This document shows, in pieces, positions 55,296-63,817 of a DNA stretch of 64,000 nucleotides. The notes beneath the pieces are model-generated. The model searched no databases. It saw only the letters and a list, made by a program, of their open reading frames with translations, and was not told where the DNA came from. This DNA is from Hyphomicrobiales bacterium (lineage in GTDB: Bacteria; Pseudomonadota; Alphaproteobacteria; Rhizobiales; Phreatobacteraceae): positions 62,001 to 126,000 of the forward strand of contig JAFKKV010000030.1 of NCBI GenBank assembly GCA_017304475.1, written 5' to 3'. The first letter of the stretch is position 1; each line of letters opens with the position of its first letter. The position numbers and the translations under genes were made by a program.

Positions 55296-55747
55296 AGTTT
55301 CTGTGCTCGCTCCAGCACGACGAGCCTGAAAGGATCGGCGAGGGGCATAGGATAGCCATGATAGTGGCCTTGGACGGCATTTTCCAATTGGGCTTCGAAG
55401 ACGACGTCACCGCGGACCATCCAGATCTGGGTGGGCAGGCCTTCCTGCATACGTTCGCTGACTAGGCCGGCTTCGACACCGGACCGAAGCAGCTTCTGCG
55501 CTTCGGCCCTATGGCTGATGCCGGCCTCGTCGCACAGCGTCGCGTTCTGCCGTGGGGCGGATGGCGGGTGCAGATCGAAATCTCCGGGATTGCGCTTATG
55601 CTGCGGGTTGCCCGTATAGACCACGCGATCCGCCATCGCGGCCTTGGTCGCCTGGTCGGGCTCTGTCCAGACCCGCAGTTTTCGCTTGGGATTGAAGCGA
55701 AGATCGTCTTCTGCTCCGCGCCGGCGATTTTTCACGGTGTCATCCAT
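55292..55747 (-). CDS. Unknown protein, partner of the IrrE-like gene
   Basis: A 151-residue protein. The N-terminal 30 residues are very basic (KNRRRGAEDD, NPKRKLRVW), followed by NPQHKRNPGDFDLHPPSAPR, a likely exposed loop. The rest looks globular, with ATLCDEAGISHRAEAQKLLRSG resembling a short helix-turn-helix and GHYHGYPMPLADPFR near the end. It starts the two-gene unit and diverges from cas3 over about 200 bases. No biochemical function is known to me. Tight coupling suggests the two proteins work as a pair. Confidence 0.72.
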   Translation of the reverse strand: MDDTVKNRRRGAEDDLRFNPKRKLRVWTEPDQATKAAMADRVVYTGNPQHKRNPGDFDLHPPSAPRQNATLCDEAGISHRAEAQKLLRSGVEAGLVSERMQEGLPTQIWMVRGDVVFEAQLENAVQGHYHGYPMPLADPFRLVVLERAQKL

Positions 55748-55951
55748 GGTCGATGTGTCATTTTCAGCCAGGATGGATCATTTTCTCGGCAAGCGATAGC
55801 AGTGACCCCGCTCGCACCAAGACGGCCTTGGTCGTCACGGTGCGAAGGGATGTTCTGCCGCATTGACGGCATTGTTTTGAATGCGACGATCAAAACATGA
55901 TCGAGGAACCGGAGACGACATTGTCCTGCGATCGATATCGTAAAGCGCAGG

Positions 55952-58603
55952 TTGTATCTCATGCAGGCGACGACGGTTGAGACCGGGATGCCGCGATACC
56001 TGGCGAGCTATTGGGGCAAGGCTCGCCCGCTTGACGGCGCTTTTCCATGGCATCCTCTGGCCTATCACAGCCTCGACGTCGCGGCGGTGATGGGCGCCTT
56101 GCTCGACCTGCGTCCGCGCTGGCTTACGGCGATCGCGGCCGCATCGGGCTTATCCCCGGCGGAGACGCGCCGCCGGTTGGTTCTGGCCGCGGCCCTGCAC
56201 GACCTCGGCAAGTTTGCCGAAAACTTCCAGCAGAAGGCTCCGGCCCTGCAGCAGGAGCTGATGCCTGGGGCCTTCGCTGCCAATGACCGGCGAGGTCACG
56301 GCGAGATGGGAGCGGTGTTCTGGACCGAACTGAACGACCGGCGCTTCAGCGTGCTGCGGCGCTGGATGGCGGCCTCCTTCGCCCATCATGGCGCGCCGGT
56401 CGCGGATTCGACGGGGACACGCAATGCCATGTCGAGCGACGCACAGGCTGATGCCCAAGCTTTCATCGACGCCGTGGTGAAGCTGATCGGCGCGCCGGAC
56501 GAACGGCGTGTGGGTAACCTTGCCGAGACTTGGCGCGTCGCCGGACTGATGATCCTGGCCGACTGGATCGGCTCGAACCAGCAGTGGTTCCCCTTTGAAC
56601 CGCCGGTCCATCCGCTCGAGGCCTATTGGGCTCTTGCCCGCCAGCGCGCCGAGGTGGCGGTGACCGAGGCACGCCTCGCAGAAGCGGCGACCGCCGCGCA
56701 TGTCGATCTCGGGACGCTTTTGGGCGCGGATGCGGTTGCCTCGCCCCTGCAAGCCTGGGCTGAGCGGCAAAGGCCCGGCAGCGGGCCGCGGTTATACCTC
56801 ATCGAAGATCTGACCGGCTCCGGCAAGACCGAGGCGGCGCTCATCCTGGCCCATCGGCTGATGCAGGCGACCGCGGCCGAAGGCCTGTACTGGGCCTTGC
56901 CCAGCATGGCGACGGCCAATGGCCTTCACGCCCGGCTGGAGCAGATCTATCGGAAGCTCTTCGCGACCGACGGCATCGTGCCGTCGCTGGTCCTGGCCCA
57001 TAGCGCCCGGGATCTGAATAGCGGCTTCCAGGCTTCCATCGGGCGCGAGCAGATCCGGTCCTATGGCGGCGAGGGGGCCGAGGCGATCAGCGGCGAGGCG
57101 GCTTGCGCGGCCTTCGTCGCCGACGACCGACGTAAGACTTTTTTGGCGCAGGTCGGCATCGGCACGCTCGACCAGGCGCTTCTCGCGGTTCTGCCGAGCC
57201 GCCACCAATCGCTCCGGCTGGCGGCCCTGTCGCGGCGGGTGCTGGTCGTCGACGAGGCCCATAGCTACGATCCCTATATGGTGGCCGAGCTGGAGCGACT
57301 GCTCAAGTTTCACCATGCACTCGGCGGCTCGGCTATCGTCCTGTCGGCAACCTTGACCCTGGCGCAGCGTCAGAGGCTTGCGGCGATCTATGGCGGCTCG
57401 TCTGCGATCGCGGCGTGCAGCCTGGCCTTTCCGCTGGCCACCGAGGTTGGCGCGGCCGACCTCGTCGAGACGCCGCTCGATGCCGCACGCGGAACGCGCC
57501 GCGATTTGCCCATGCGCCGCTTCGACCGGCCGGAAGAGGTCATGGCCGCGCTGGTCGAGGCGGCGCGCGGTGGCGCCTGCTGTGCCTATGTCCGGAACAC
57601 CGTGAAAGATGCGGTGGCGGCTTTCGATCATCTGCGGACGATCGCCGGCGCGGATGTGACGGTCGAACTGTTCCATGCGCGTTTCGCCCTGGGCGACCGG
57701 ATGGAGCGAGAAGGCGAGGCGCTTGCCCGTTTCGGGCGCGACGGCATTCCAGAGGTCAGGCGCGGGCGGATCCTGGTGGCGACCCAGGTCGTCGAGCAAA
57801 GCCTCGATCTCGATTTCGACTATATGGCAACCGATCTCTGCCCGATCGACCTGATGATCCAGCGGGCGGGCCGGCTGCATCGCCATGGTCATCGGCCCTG
57901 GCGTCCGCCGCCGGAACTCTGGGTCGTCGGTCCCGAGGCGGTCGATGATGCTGGCCCCGACTGGTACGCGGGCCCGTTCCCGCATGCGCGCTTTGTCTAT
58001 CCCGATGCCGGCCAGCTCTGGCGCACTATGCGTATCCTGACCGACAAGAGAGGCCTGCCGCTGGCGAGCGGTTCGGCGCGCGCCTTGATCGAGCCGGTTT
58101 TCGGTGGGCAAGTTTTGGATGTCCCGCCGGCGATCGATGTGATCTCTATGAATGCGGAGGCTGAGCGCCTGGCGCAACGGGGCGTCGGGCATATCAGTGT
58201 GCTCGACGTCAGAAAGTTCGACCGCCAGGCAGGTCGCTGGGACAGCGGCGACAAGACACCGACCCGTCTCGGCGACGAGACCCGCACGTTGCGTCTCGCC
58301 CGCTGGGCTGATGGCAGCTTGCAGCCCTGGCGCGAAGCCGAGACCGAGATGCGGTCCTGGCGCCTGTCGGAGATTGCCGTGCGGGCGAAGCGGGTGGCCG
58401 AGACGGAAGCGCCGGATGCCGCCGCTGCCGCCGCGATCGTCCTGGCACAACAGAGCTGGCCGGGTCGGTTCGACCCGCCGCCCATCCTGGCCTTGACGCC
58501 TGGGGCTTCGCCCGGGGTCTGGGAGGGCACCTGGAAGGATGCGCAGGGGCGGCGACAAGCCGTACGCTATTCCCGCGCCACAGGTCTGGAGACCATCGGA
58601 TAG
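55952..58603 (+). CDS. cas3: CRISPR-associated helicase/nuclease Cas3 (type I-E)
   Basis: A protein of up to 883 residues that would unwind and degrade DNA marked by Cascade. The N-terminal HD nuclease has its ligands in HSLD (39), ALHDLGKF (83-84) and FAHHGAP (145-146). The helicase has LTGSGKTE (287-294), DEAH (434-437), SAT (465-467) and QRAGRLHRHG (637-646). The start is uncertain among ATGs at 55952, 55961 and 55988; the last gives MPRYLASYWGKAR, close to typical Cas3 N-termini. All catalytic motifs are intact. The CRISPR leader begins soon after its stop, so cas3 is separated from cse1 by the array. Confidence 0.95.
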   Translation: MYLMQATTVETGMPRYLASYWGKARPLDGAFPWHPLAYHSLDVAAVMGALLDLRPRWLTAIAAASGLSPAETRRRLVLAAALHDLGKFAENFQQKAPALQQELMPGAFAANDRRGHGEMGAVFWTELNDRRFSVLRRWMAASFAHHGAPVADSTGTRNAMSSDAQADAQAFIDAVVKLIGAPDERRVGNLAETWRVAGLMILADWIGSNQQWFPFEPPVHPLEAYWALARQRAEVAVTEARLAEAATAAHVDLGTLLGADAVASPLQAWAERQRPGSGPRLYLIEDLTGSGKTEAALILAHRLMQATAAEGLYWALPSMATANGLHARLEQIYRKLFATDGIVPSLVLAHSARDLNSGFQASIGREQIRSYGGEGAEAISGEAACAAFVADDRRKTFLAQVGIGTLDQALLAVLPSRHQSLRLAALSRRVLVVDEAHSYDPYMVAELERLLKFHHALGGSAIVLSATLTLAQRQRLAAIYGGSSAIAACSLAFPLATEVGAADLVETPLDAARGTRRDLPMRRFDRPEEVMAALVEAARGGACCAYVRNTVKDAVAAFDHLRTIAGADVTVELFHARFALGDRMEREGEALARFGRDGIPEVRRGRILVATQVVEQSLDLDFDYMATDLCPIDLMIQRAGRLHRHGHRPWRPPPELWVVGPEAVDDAGPDWYAGPFPHARFVYPDAGQLWRTMRILTDKRGLPLASGSARALIEPVFGGQVLDVPPAIDVISMNAEAERLAQRGVGHISVLDVRKFDRQAGRWDSGDKTPTRLGDETRTLRLARWADGSLQPWREAETEMRSWRLSEIAVRAKRVAETEAPDAAAAAAIVLAQQSWPGRFDPPPILALTPGASPGVWEGTWKDAQGRRQAVRYSRATGLETIG

Positions 58604-58683
58604 CGGCCGTCCTTGCTCATGCAGGACGGGTTGCGCGGTGCTGTCCACCGTGCCGAATAAGCTGGTTTATCCTCGCGCATTTG

Positions 58684-58808
58684 GTTGATAGGCGATCGCC
58701 AGTCGTCGCTCGACAAGGTCCTTGCACATGCCCCTGGACGCCCATGGAAATTCGGTAGCTTTTTCGAGGTTGCAAATCATGCAATGAATCAAGTGCTTAT
58801 CGGGATGA
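58684..58808 (+). promoter_or_regulatory. CRISPR leader
   Basis: About 125 bases, AT-richer than their surroundings, directly precede the first perfect repeat. The other end of the array has the degenerate repeat, so the leader and the growing end are here, and pre-crRNA transcription should run rightward. The words GCAAATCATGCAATGAATC and AAGTGCTTATC lie just before repeat 1. Confidence 0.6.
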
Positions 58809-59996
58809 GTGTGCCCCGCCTGCGCGGGGATGAACCGCTGGGGCAGGCATCGTTGCGCCACGACTGGTCGTGTGCCCCGCCTGCGCGGGGATGAACCGCA
58901 CGTCATGGCGGTGGGCTGGGTGCCGCAGTCGTGTGCCCCGCCTGCGCGGGGATGAACCGGTTGGCACGTCATTCGGAGGATTTGCTCTCGCGTGTGCCCC
59001 GCCTGCGCGGGGATGAACCGTACTGAGTTTTGCCTAGGCGACAGTCATCCCCGTGTGCCCCGCCTGCGCGGGGATGAACCGCGCGATGTGCACGGCGACC
59101 GTGGCGCCGTCCAGTGTGCCCCGCCTGCGCGGGGATGAACCGGCCAACGCCCTCCTGCAGGTCGAACTCGACACGTGTGCCCCGCCTGCGCGGGGATGAA
59201 CCGCCAACCGAACCGCCGTCGCCGGCGTCGAAATCGTGTGCCCCGCCTGCGCGGGGATGAACCGGCGAGGCATAGGTGTAGACGAGCGAGTTATCGGTGT
59301 GCCCCGCCTGCGCGGGGATGAACCGGCCTGCACGGCATCGGCCGCGTCGGCGGCGGTGTGTGCCCCGCCTGCGCGGGGATGAACCGAGCGAGGCCGACAT
59401 CCTGGCGCTGCGCACTGAGTGTGCCCCGCCTGCGCGGGGATGAACCGTGATAGCGGACGTACCGCTGGCCGGTGGTGTCGTGTGCCCCGCCTGCGCGGGG
59501 ATGAACCGGCGAGATCACCAAACGGCAGATCAACCAGGACGTGTGCCCCGCCTGCGCGGGGATGAACCGCCTCCGGAACCGTTTTTCGGAGATGGCCTGC
59601 TGTGTGCCCCGCCTGCGCGGGGATGAACCGTTGAGGCCAGCCGCCGCGGCATCGACCCCAAGGTGTGCCCCGCCTGCGCGGGGATGAACCGCGGCAGCGG
59701 GGCGAGTGCGGCAGCAATATCCCGTGTGCCCCGCCTGCGCGGGGATGAACCGGGGATGGCGGGCGCGCTGTCGGGCGTATTCGAGTGTGCCCCGCCTGCG
59801 CGGGGATGAACCGGTCGAGCATGACGGCAAGTCCATCGGATCCGAGTGTGCCCCGCCTGCGCGGGGATGAACCGTCTTTGGTTCGGGCGCCCGGCCATCT
59901 CGACGGGTGTGCCCCGCCTGCGCGGGGATGAACCGCGGACCAACCAGGTCACGACGCCGCGCAAGCCGTGCGCCCCGCCTGCGTGGGGATGAACCC
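58809..59996 (+). CRISPR. Type I-E CRISPR array, 20 repeats and 19 spacers
   Basis: Repeats of 29 nt begin GTGTGCCCCGCC and end GGGGATGAACCG, matching the I-E repeat family. They start at 58809 and recur every 61 bases without exception to 59968, so every spacer is 32 nt. Nineteen repeats look identical by eye. The last (59968-59996) differs at positions 4, 17 and 29, marking the old, leader-distal end. No spacer is visibly duplicated. Translated frames across the array are artefacts. Confidence 0.98.
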
Positions 59997-60097
59997 GCGA
60001 ACTGTCCCGCGACAGGGAATGAGATGCCAGCCTCAAGGCTGATCTCCTGTGCATGTAGTCAAATTTGACTGAGGCTGCCCCATGAATATTGCGATGA

Positions 60098-60430
60098 GCC
60101 CGATTTTCTTGGATCAAGGTTGCGCGCAAGGCATTCGATGCTTTTCCAGCGGTCGTGCAGACGGATGCGCTCCGCGCTCTCACAATCGCAGCGGATGGAA
60201 AGAAGGCGGATACCGCCAAACCGCTTCAGGGACTTGGGACAGGAATATTCGAGATCGCGTTGAGGCATCGCGGCGACGCCTGGCGTGTCGTCTATGCAGT
60301 GCAGATTGGCGAAGACATTTGGGTCGTTCTCGCCTTCCAGAAGAAATCCAGGAGCGGCATCGAAACGCCGAAGCAGGACATCGATCTGGTGCGCGAACGC
60401 CTGAAAAGGCTGAAAGGGGTATTGTCATAA
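60098..60430 (+). pseudogene. HigB/Gp49-like RelE-superfamily toxin, 5' end apparently frameshifted
   Basis: The frame from 60098 reads ARFSWIKVARKAFDAFPA and continues through GTGIFEIALRHRGDAWRVVY and LAFQKKSRSGIETPKQDIDL, the complete signature of phage-derived Gp49-like toxins, which cleave mRNA at the ribosome. But this frame has a TGA at 60095-60097 and no ATG before it. The nearby ATGs at 60082 and 60094 are one base out of frame. The only in-frame start is a GTG at 60155, which would remove the first 19 conserved residues. Either the gene is inactivated or one base is miscalled. Confidence 0.7.
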
Positions 60431-60747
60431 CTGACGATTTCGAACTGGTGCGCGGCAGCGGCAATGTTTTCGGTGACTTCGGCCATCCCAATGCCGATGC
60501 CGAGCAACTGAAATCCCTGTTGGCTGCGAAGATCATCGGTGTTCTCGATGCGCGCGCACTCACGGTCCGACGGGCAGAAGAGATCACCGCTATCGCCGCT
60601 GCTGATTTCTCCCGCATTCGCCAGGCGAAGCTTGATCGCTTCACCATCGATCGCTTGATGACGATCCTGAACCGCTTCGACCAGAGGGTCGAGGTTACCG
60701 TCAGCGTGCATCCCCGGATCGACGCGCAAGCCGATAATGCGGCATGA
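60427..60747 (+). CDS. HigA2-like XRE antitoxin with no ATG start
   Basis: About 106 residues: TDDFELVRGSGNVFGDFGHP, then KIIGVLDARALTVRRAEEIT and AAADFSRIRQAKLDRFTIDR, an HTH of the HigA/XRE type that normally follows Gp49-like toxins. Homologues begin MTDDFELVRGSGN, with ATG overlapping the toxin stop. Here that codon is ATA (60427-60429), overlapping a TAA toxin stop. A single G-to-A change would turn ATGA into ATAA, keeping the toxin stop but losing the start. An ATT at 60421 or a GTG at 60448 might allow weak translation. Confidence 0.7.
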   Translation: MTDDFELVRGSGNVFGDFGHPNADAEQLKSLLAAKIIGVLDARALTVRRAEEITAIAAADFSRIRQAKLDRFTIDRLMTILNRFDQRVEVTVSVHPRIDAQADNAA

Positions 60748-61099
60748 GCGGGGAGGGGCCGCGAGGGCGTCTCATGATCAGCGCTCTCTGCGGGGCAGCA
60801 ATGAAAACACCTTGCGCAAGGCCGCATCGCGCATCGACCCCAATGCTGTTCGCGCAGCGGCTTGATGACGGCGATCGGTCCGATGAGTAGCGGATCTGTT
60901 CTCGAATGCTGGCAAGAGCGTGCAGGACGGCAATGGCCGGGGCAGGAGGTCAAGCGCTCGTTGATCTGTATCGACGCTGGCTGTTAGCACTCGCAGACCG
61001 CGAGCCGGTCGCCACACTCAGGTGAAAGTTCCAGCATTGGTATCTCGTCGCCGGCGCTGGATTTGCCAATTGTGATGGGGAATGGCATTCGTGCGAGAG

Positions 61100-61128
61100 T
61101 TGGAGTTCCTGCGATGCAGGATGAACCG
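61100..61128 (+). repeat. Degenerate CRISPR-like repeat, remnant 1
   Basis: The last ten bases, GGATGAACCG, equal those of the array repeat, preceded by a diverged CCTGC-GAT-GCAGG stem. It is more than 1 kb past the array. It is credible only in combination with the second remnant 55 bases further on. Confidence 0.5.
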
Positions 61129-61154
61129 TCTGTGGTTTTTGCCTCGGCGCCCAA

Positions 61155-61183
61155 TCGTTCCCTGCCCGCGCGGGGATAAATCG
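61155..61183 (+). repeat. Degenerate CRISPR repeat, remnant 2
   Basis: This 29-mer matches the array repeat at 22 of 29 positions by eye, ending GCGCGGGGATAAATCG, with the stem-forming GC block kept. Its distance from remnant 1 is 55, not 61, so spacing has also decayed. Confidence 0.65.
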
Positions 61184-61268
61184 CCTGTGCTGATTGCTGG
61201 CCAGAATATATAAGTCTGTCGTTTTAGCCTCGGGCTTGCATATCGGCCGCTTCGCGCGCATGGTTGTT

Positions 61269-61302
61269 CCATCCGGCGTCGGGGGGATCCGACACCGGAT
61301 GG
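61269..61302. repeat. Strong hairpin upstream of cse1 (1)
   Basis: Arms CCATCCGGCGTCGG and CCGACACCGGATGG pair over 14 bp with one mismatch around a six-base loop. It could be a terminator of readthrough from the left or a small mobile-element end. No T-run follows. Confidence 0.6.
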
Positions 61303-61379
61303 TAACTGGCGGCTCATCACTTGCGAGAGGAGGTCGTTTCATGCGGTGGCACCGCAGCATCACAACATGAGACGCGGCA

Positions 61380-61407
61380 CACCGAGCCCTCAGCAGAGGG
61401 CTCGGTG
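61380..61407. repeat. Strong hairpin upstream of cse1 (2)
   Basis: Arms CACCGAGCCCTC and GAGGGCTCGGTG pair perfectly over 12 bp with the loop AGCA. It lies about 170 bases before the cse1 start. It is likely to be a transcriptional or RNA-processing structure; its function is not known. Confidence 0.65.
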
Positions 61408-61580
61408 ATGCTCGCACATTGCTGCCTCACGCTCAACGTCGGTCGCGTTGTTCATGCCCGCTTGCGCACAGGGCCTGGGGTGACGCGGTGAAGTCCAATC
61501 GAACGGGATCTCTGCCCTTTGCGTTTTGGTTGAGATTTCAGCCGAATCAACTCATGGTTGGTGTGTGGCTTGGGGGGGCG

Positions 61581-63221
61581 ATGCTACTCAATCTGATCTC
61601 AGACGCTTGGCTTGAGGTCAGGCGAGCGTCCGGACGTCGTGCCGTCATTGCGCCGCCTGCGATCACCGACGGTTTCGACGACGACCCGATCGTCGCCCTC
61701 GATTTCCCCCGCGCCGACTGGAACGCAGCACTGACCGAGTGGCTCATCGGCCTGACCTGGCTCGCCATGGCGCCGCGCGATGAGTTCGAATGGGCCGACC
61801 ATTTCCGCGCGCCGCCGTCGCCCGGCAACCTGAGCGCGGCTTTCGCGCCCTTCGTCCCGGCCTTCGATCTCGACGGCGACGGCCCGCGCGCCTTCCAGGA
61901 TTTCGATCCGCTGGAAGCGGCGGAGATGAAACCGTTGAGCGGCCTGTTGATCGACGCGCCCGGCGAGAACACGCTGAAGAACAATGCCGATCTCTTCGTG
62001 AAGCGCGGCGGGGCAAGCGGCCTGAGCCTGCCCTATGCGGCGGCGGCACTGATCACCGTGCAGACCTATGCGCCCTCCGGCGGTGCCGGCCACCGCACGT
62101 CGCTGCGTGGCGGCGGCCCGCTGACCACCTTGCTGGCCCCGGTTCGCAAGGCCGTGAATATCGCGACCCTGTGGGACCGCGTCTGGGCCAATGTGCCGGA
62201 TGCCGATCCGGACGCCGGCGCGGCGGATCCTGTGCGGATCTTCCCATGGCTCAGCCCGACTTTGACGTCGGCCAAGGGCGAGAAGGGCGAGACCCTCGCG
62301 CCTGAGGGCCAGCACCCCGCGCTGGCCTTCTTCGCCTGCCCGCGCCGTATCCGGCTGGATTTCGCCGGGGATGTCGCATGCGCCTTCGACGGCAAGACCG
62401 GCCGCGGCGCGGTCGGCTACCGCACGCTCAATTACGGCGCCAACTATGTTGCCTGGGAACATCCCCTGTCGCCCTATCGGAACGACAAGAAGGCTGGAAA
62501 GCTGCCGCTACATCCCCATGCCGGGCCGTCGGACTATGGCGACTGGATCGCCTGGTGGGGCTTGAAGGGCGAGGAGGACCAACCGGCGGAACCGCTGCGC
62601 CTTTGGCGCGATCGGCGCCTGGAAGTGGACGATCTGCTGGCCGCCGGTGGCGAGGGCATCGAGGCTTTCGGTTTCGACATGGACAATATGAAGGCCCGGC
62701 AATGGCTGGAGGCCCGTTTTCCCTGGGTGAAGGTGCATGACGAAGCGCATGGCGACCTGCGCCAGGCCCTGAGCGAAACGATCGCGGGGGCAGACGCCGC
62801 CGCCCGGACACTGCGCTACGCCATCAAGATCGCGCTCTTCGGCCAGGCCAGGGACGGTTCCTATCGGCTGCCCGAGACCTTGCCTTTGGATGCTCTGCCG
62901 GAACCCGCCGAACGGTTCTGGCGCGAGACCGAAGCCGATTTCAGAGACCTGCTGGGAAGGCTCACGCTGCATTTCGAGCACGGCGCTGCTCCCACCATCG
63001 ATCTGAAGCAGAATTGGCGCGGTACCTTGCGTCATCGCGCCTTGTCCATCTTCGACGACACCGTCGACCTCGACGGAATGACCGACGCCAATCCGCGCCG
63101 CCTGTTGTCGGCGCGCCAGCTACTCGCCTTTGCTTTTTCGGACCATGCCAAGGCCGAGGTTCGCCGCGCGCTCAATTTGAGCCCCGCGCCGAAGGCGGCG
63201 AAAGCCAAGGAGCCGGCTTGA
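61581..63221 (+). CDS. cse1: Type I-E Cascade large subunit Cse1 (CasA/Cas8e)
   Basis: A 546-residue protein from the ATG at 61581 (MLLNLISDAWLEVRRASGRR), which matches typical Cse1 N-termini; the longer frame from 61419 adds non-conserved sequence. Large Cse1 features are present: GENTLKNNADLFVKRG and AAAALITVQTYAPSGG near residue 150, then GYRTLNYGANYVAWEHPLSPY near residue 300. Cse1 recognises the PAM and recruits Cas3. Its stop overlaps the cse2 start (TGATG). Confidence 0.94.
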   Translation: MLLNLISDAWLEVRRASGRRAVIAPPAITDGFDDDPIVALDFPRADWNAALTEWLIGLTWLAMAPRDEFEWADHFRAPPSPGNLSAAFAPFVPAFDLDGDGPRAFQDFDPLEAAEMKPLSGLLIDAPGENTLKNNADLFVKRGGASGLSLPYAAAALITVQTYAPSGGAGHRTSLRGGGPLTTLLAPVRKAVNIATLWDRVWANVPDADPDAGAADPVRIFPWLSPTLTSAKGEKGETLAPEGQHPALAFFACPRRIRLDFAGDVACAFDGKTGRGAVGYRTLNYGANYVAWEHPLSPYRNDKKAGKLPLHPHAGPSDYGDWIAWWGLKGEEDQPAEPLRLWRDRRLEVDDLLAAGGEGIEAFGFDMDNMKARQWLEARFPWVKVHDEAHGDLRQALSETIAGADAAARTLRYAIKIALFGQARDGSYRLPETLPLDALPEPAERFWRETEADFRDLLGRLTLHFEHGAAPTIDLKQNWRGTLRHRALSIFDDTVDLDGMTDANPRRLLSARQLLAFAFSDHAKAEVRRALNLSPAPKAAKAKEPA

Positions 63222-63817
63222 TGCGCGACGATCGCCGCCAATTCATCGAGGGGGTCTTTCACGACTGGTGGGAAGGCCTAACCGACAGCAAAAATGACGG
63301 CCGCAGAGCGGATCGTGCGGCGCTTGCGCGCCTGCGTCGGCTCGACATGGCGGATTTTGGCCAGGGGCTCGAACCGGACCTGACCCTGGCGCTTGGCGAG
63401 GATGGGTTTCGCAAGCTCTACCGGCGCATCCGGGCCATCAAGGATCTTCCGGAAGACTACGAGCCGGACCTCGTCACCGCCGCGGTGACGCTCGCCCGCA
63501 TCAGGAAGGACGCCGCCAAGCGCAAGACGGCCGCCATGCTCGGCGGCCCCGATGACGACGCGCGCAAGATGAAGGAAGTGCGCTTCCTTCGCCTGATGCG
63601 GGTCTCGACCTCCGGCGATCTGTTCAACGAGGCGCGCCGGTTGGCAGCTCTGCTCGACCGGCAGGCGCCGGTCGGCGAACTCGGCGCCTCGCTGCTGCTC
63701 TGGCGGCATGTGCCGCGCGTGCGCCGCGACTGGGCGCGCGCCTATTACGGGCTCGACACCGAGGGCCTGGAACCGACCGAAACCGATATCGCCAAGCCGG
63801 AGCCTGCCTCTCCATGA
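63221..63817 (+). CDS. cse2: Type I-E Cascade small subunit Cse2 (CasB)
   Basis: A 198-residue helical protein, one residue-frame step after cse1. It starts MRDDRRQFIEGVFHDWWEGL and contains DRAALARLRRLDMADF, AAVTLARIRK, and later VRFLRLMRVSTSGDLFNEAR, the conserved core of Cse2 that lines the crRNA-DNA groove. It overlaps cas7e by ATGA. Confidence 0.93.
   Translation: MRDDRRQFIEGVFHDWWEGLTDSKNDGRRADRAALARLRRLDMADFGQGLEPDLTLALGEDGFRKLYRRIRAIKDLPEDYEPDLVTAAVTLARIRKDAAKRKTAAMLGGPDDDARKMKEVRFLRLMRVSTSGDLFNEARRLAALLDRQAPVGELGASLLLWRHVPRVRRDWARAYYGLDTEGLEPTETDIAKPEPASP

Larger units (their letters stand above)
60748..61580. other. 833-bp region before cse1 without a convincing gene
   Basis: It lies between the antitoxin and cse1. 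It contains two degenerate repeat units and two strong hairpins (separate entries). Short frames on either strand, for example one near 60778-61017 read leftward, show no recognisable domain. The promoter for cse1-cse2-cas7 should be in its right part, possibly between 61410 and 61570. Confidence 0.5.

Noticed and set aside
58667..59836. Several long minus-strand frames with repeated GSSPRRRGT, RFIPAQAGHT and VHPRAGGAH peptides
   Set aside because: These are translations of the CRISPR repeats, not proteins; the 61-base period shifts frames in a regular cycle.
59968..59996. The last repeat as a separate element
   Set aside because: It keeps the 61-base phase and differs at only three positions, so it is the terminal repeat of the same array.
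58809..59996. Spacers targeting sequences within this window
   Set aside because: No spacer was seen to match a coding region here by eye; a proper alignment would be needed to exclude it.
60778..61017. A minus-strand frame that might be a transposase fragment
   Set aside because: No conserved DDE or helix-turn-helix residues and no inverted repeats could be seen.
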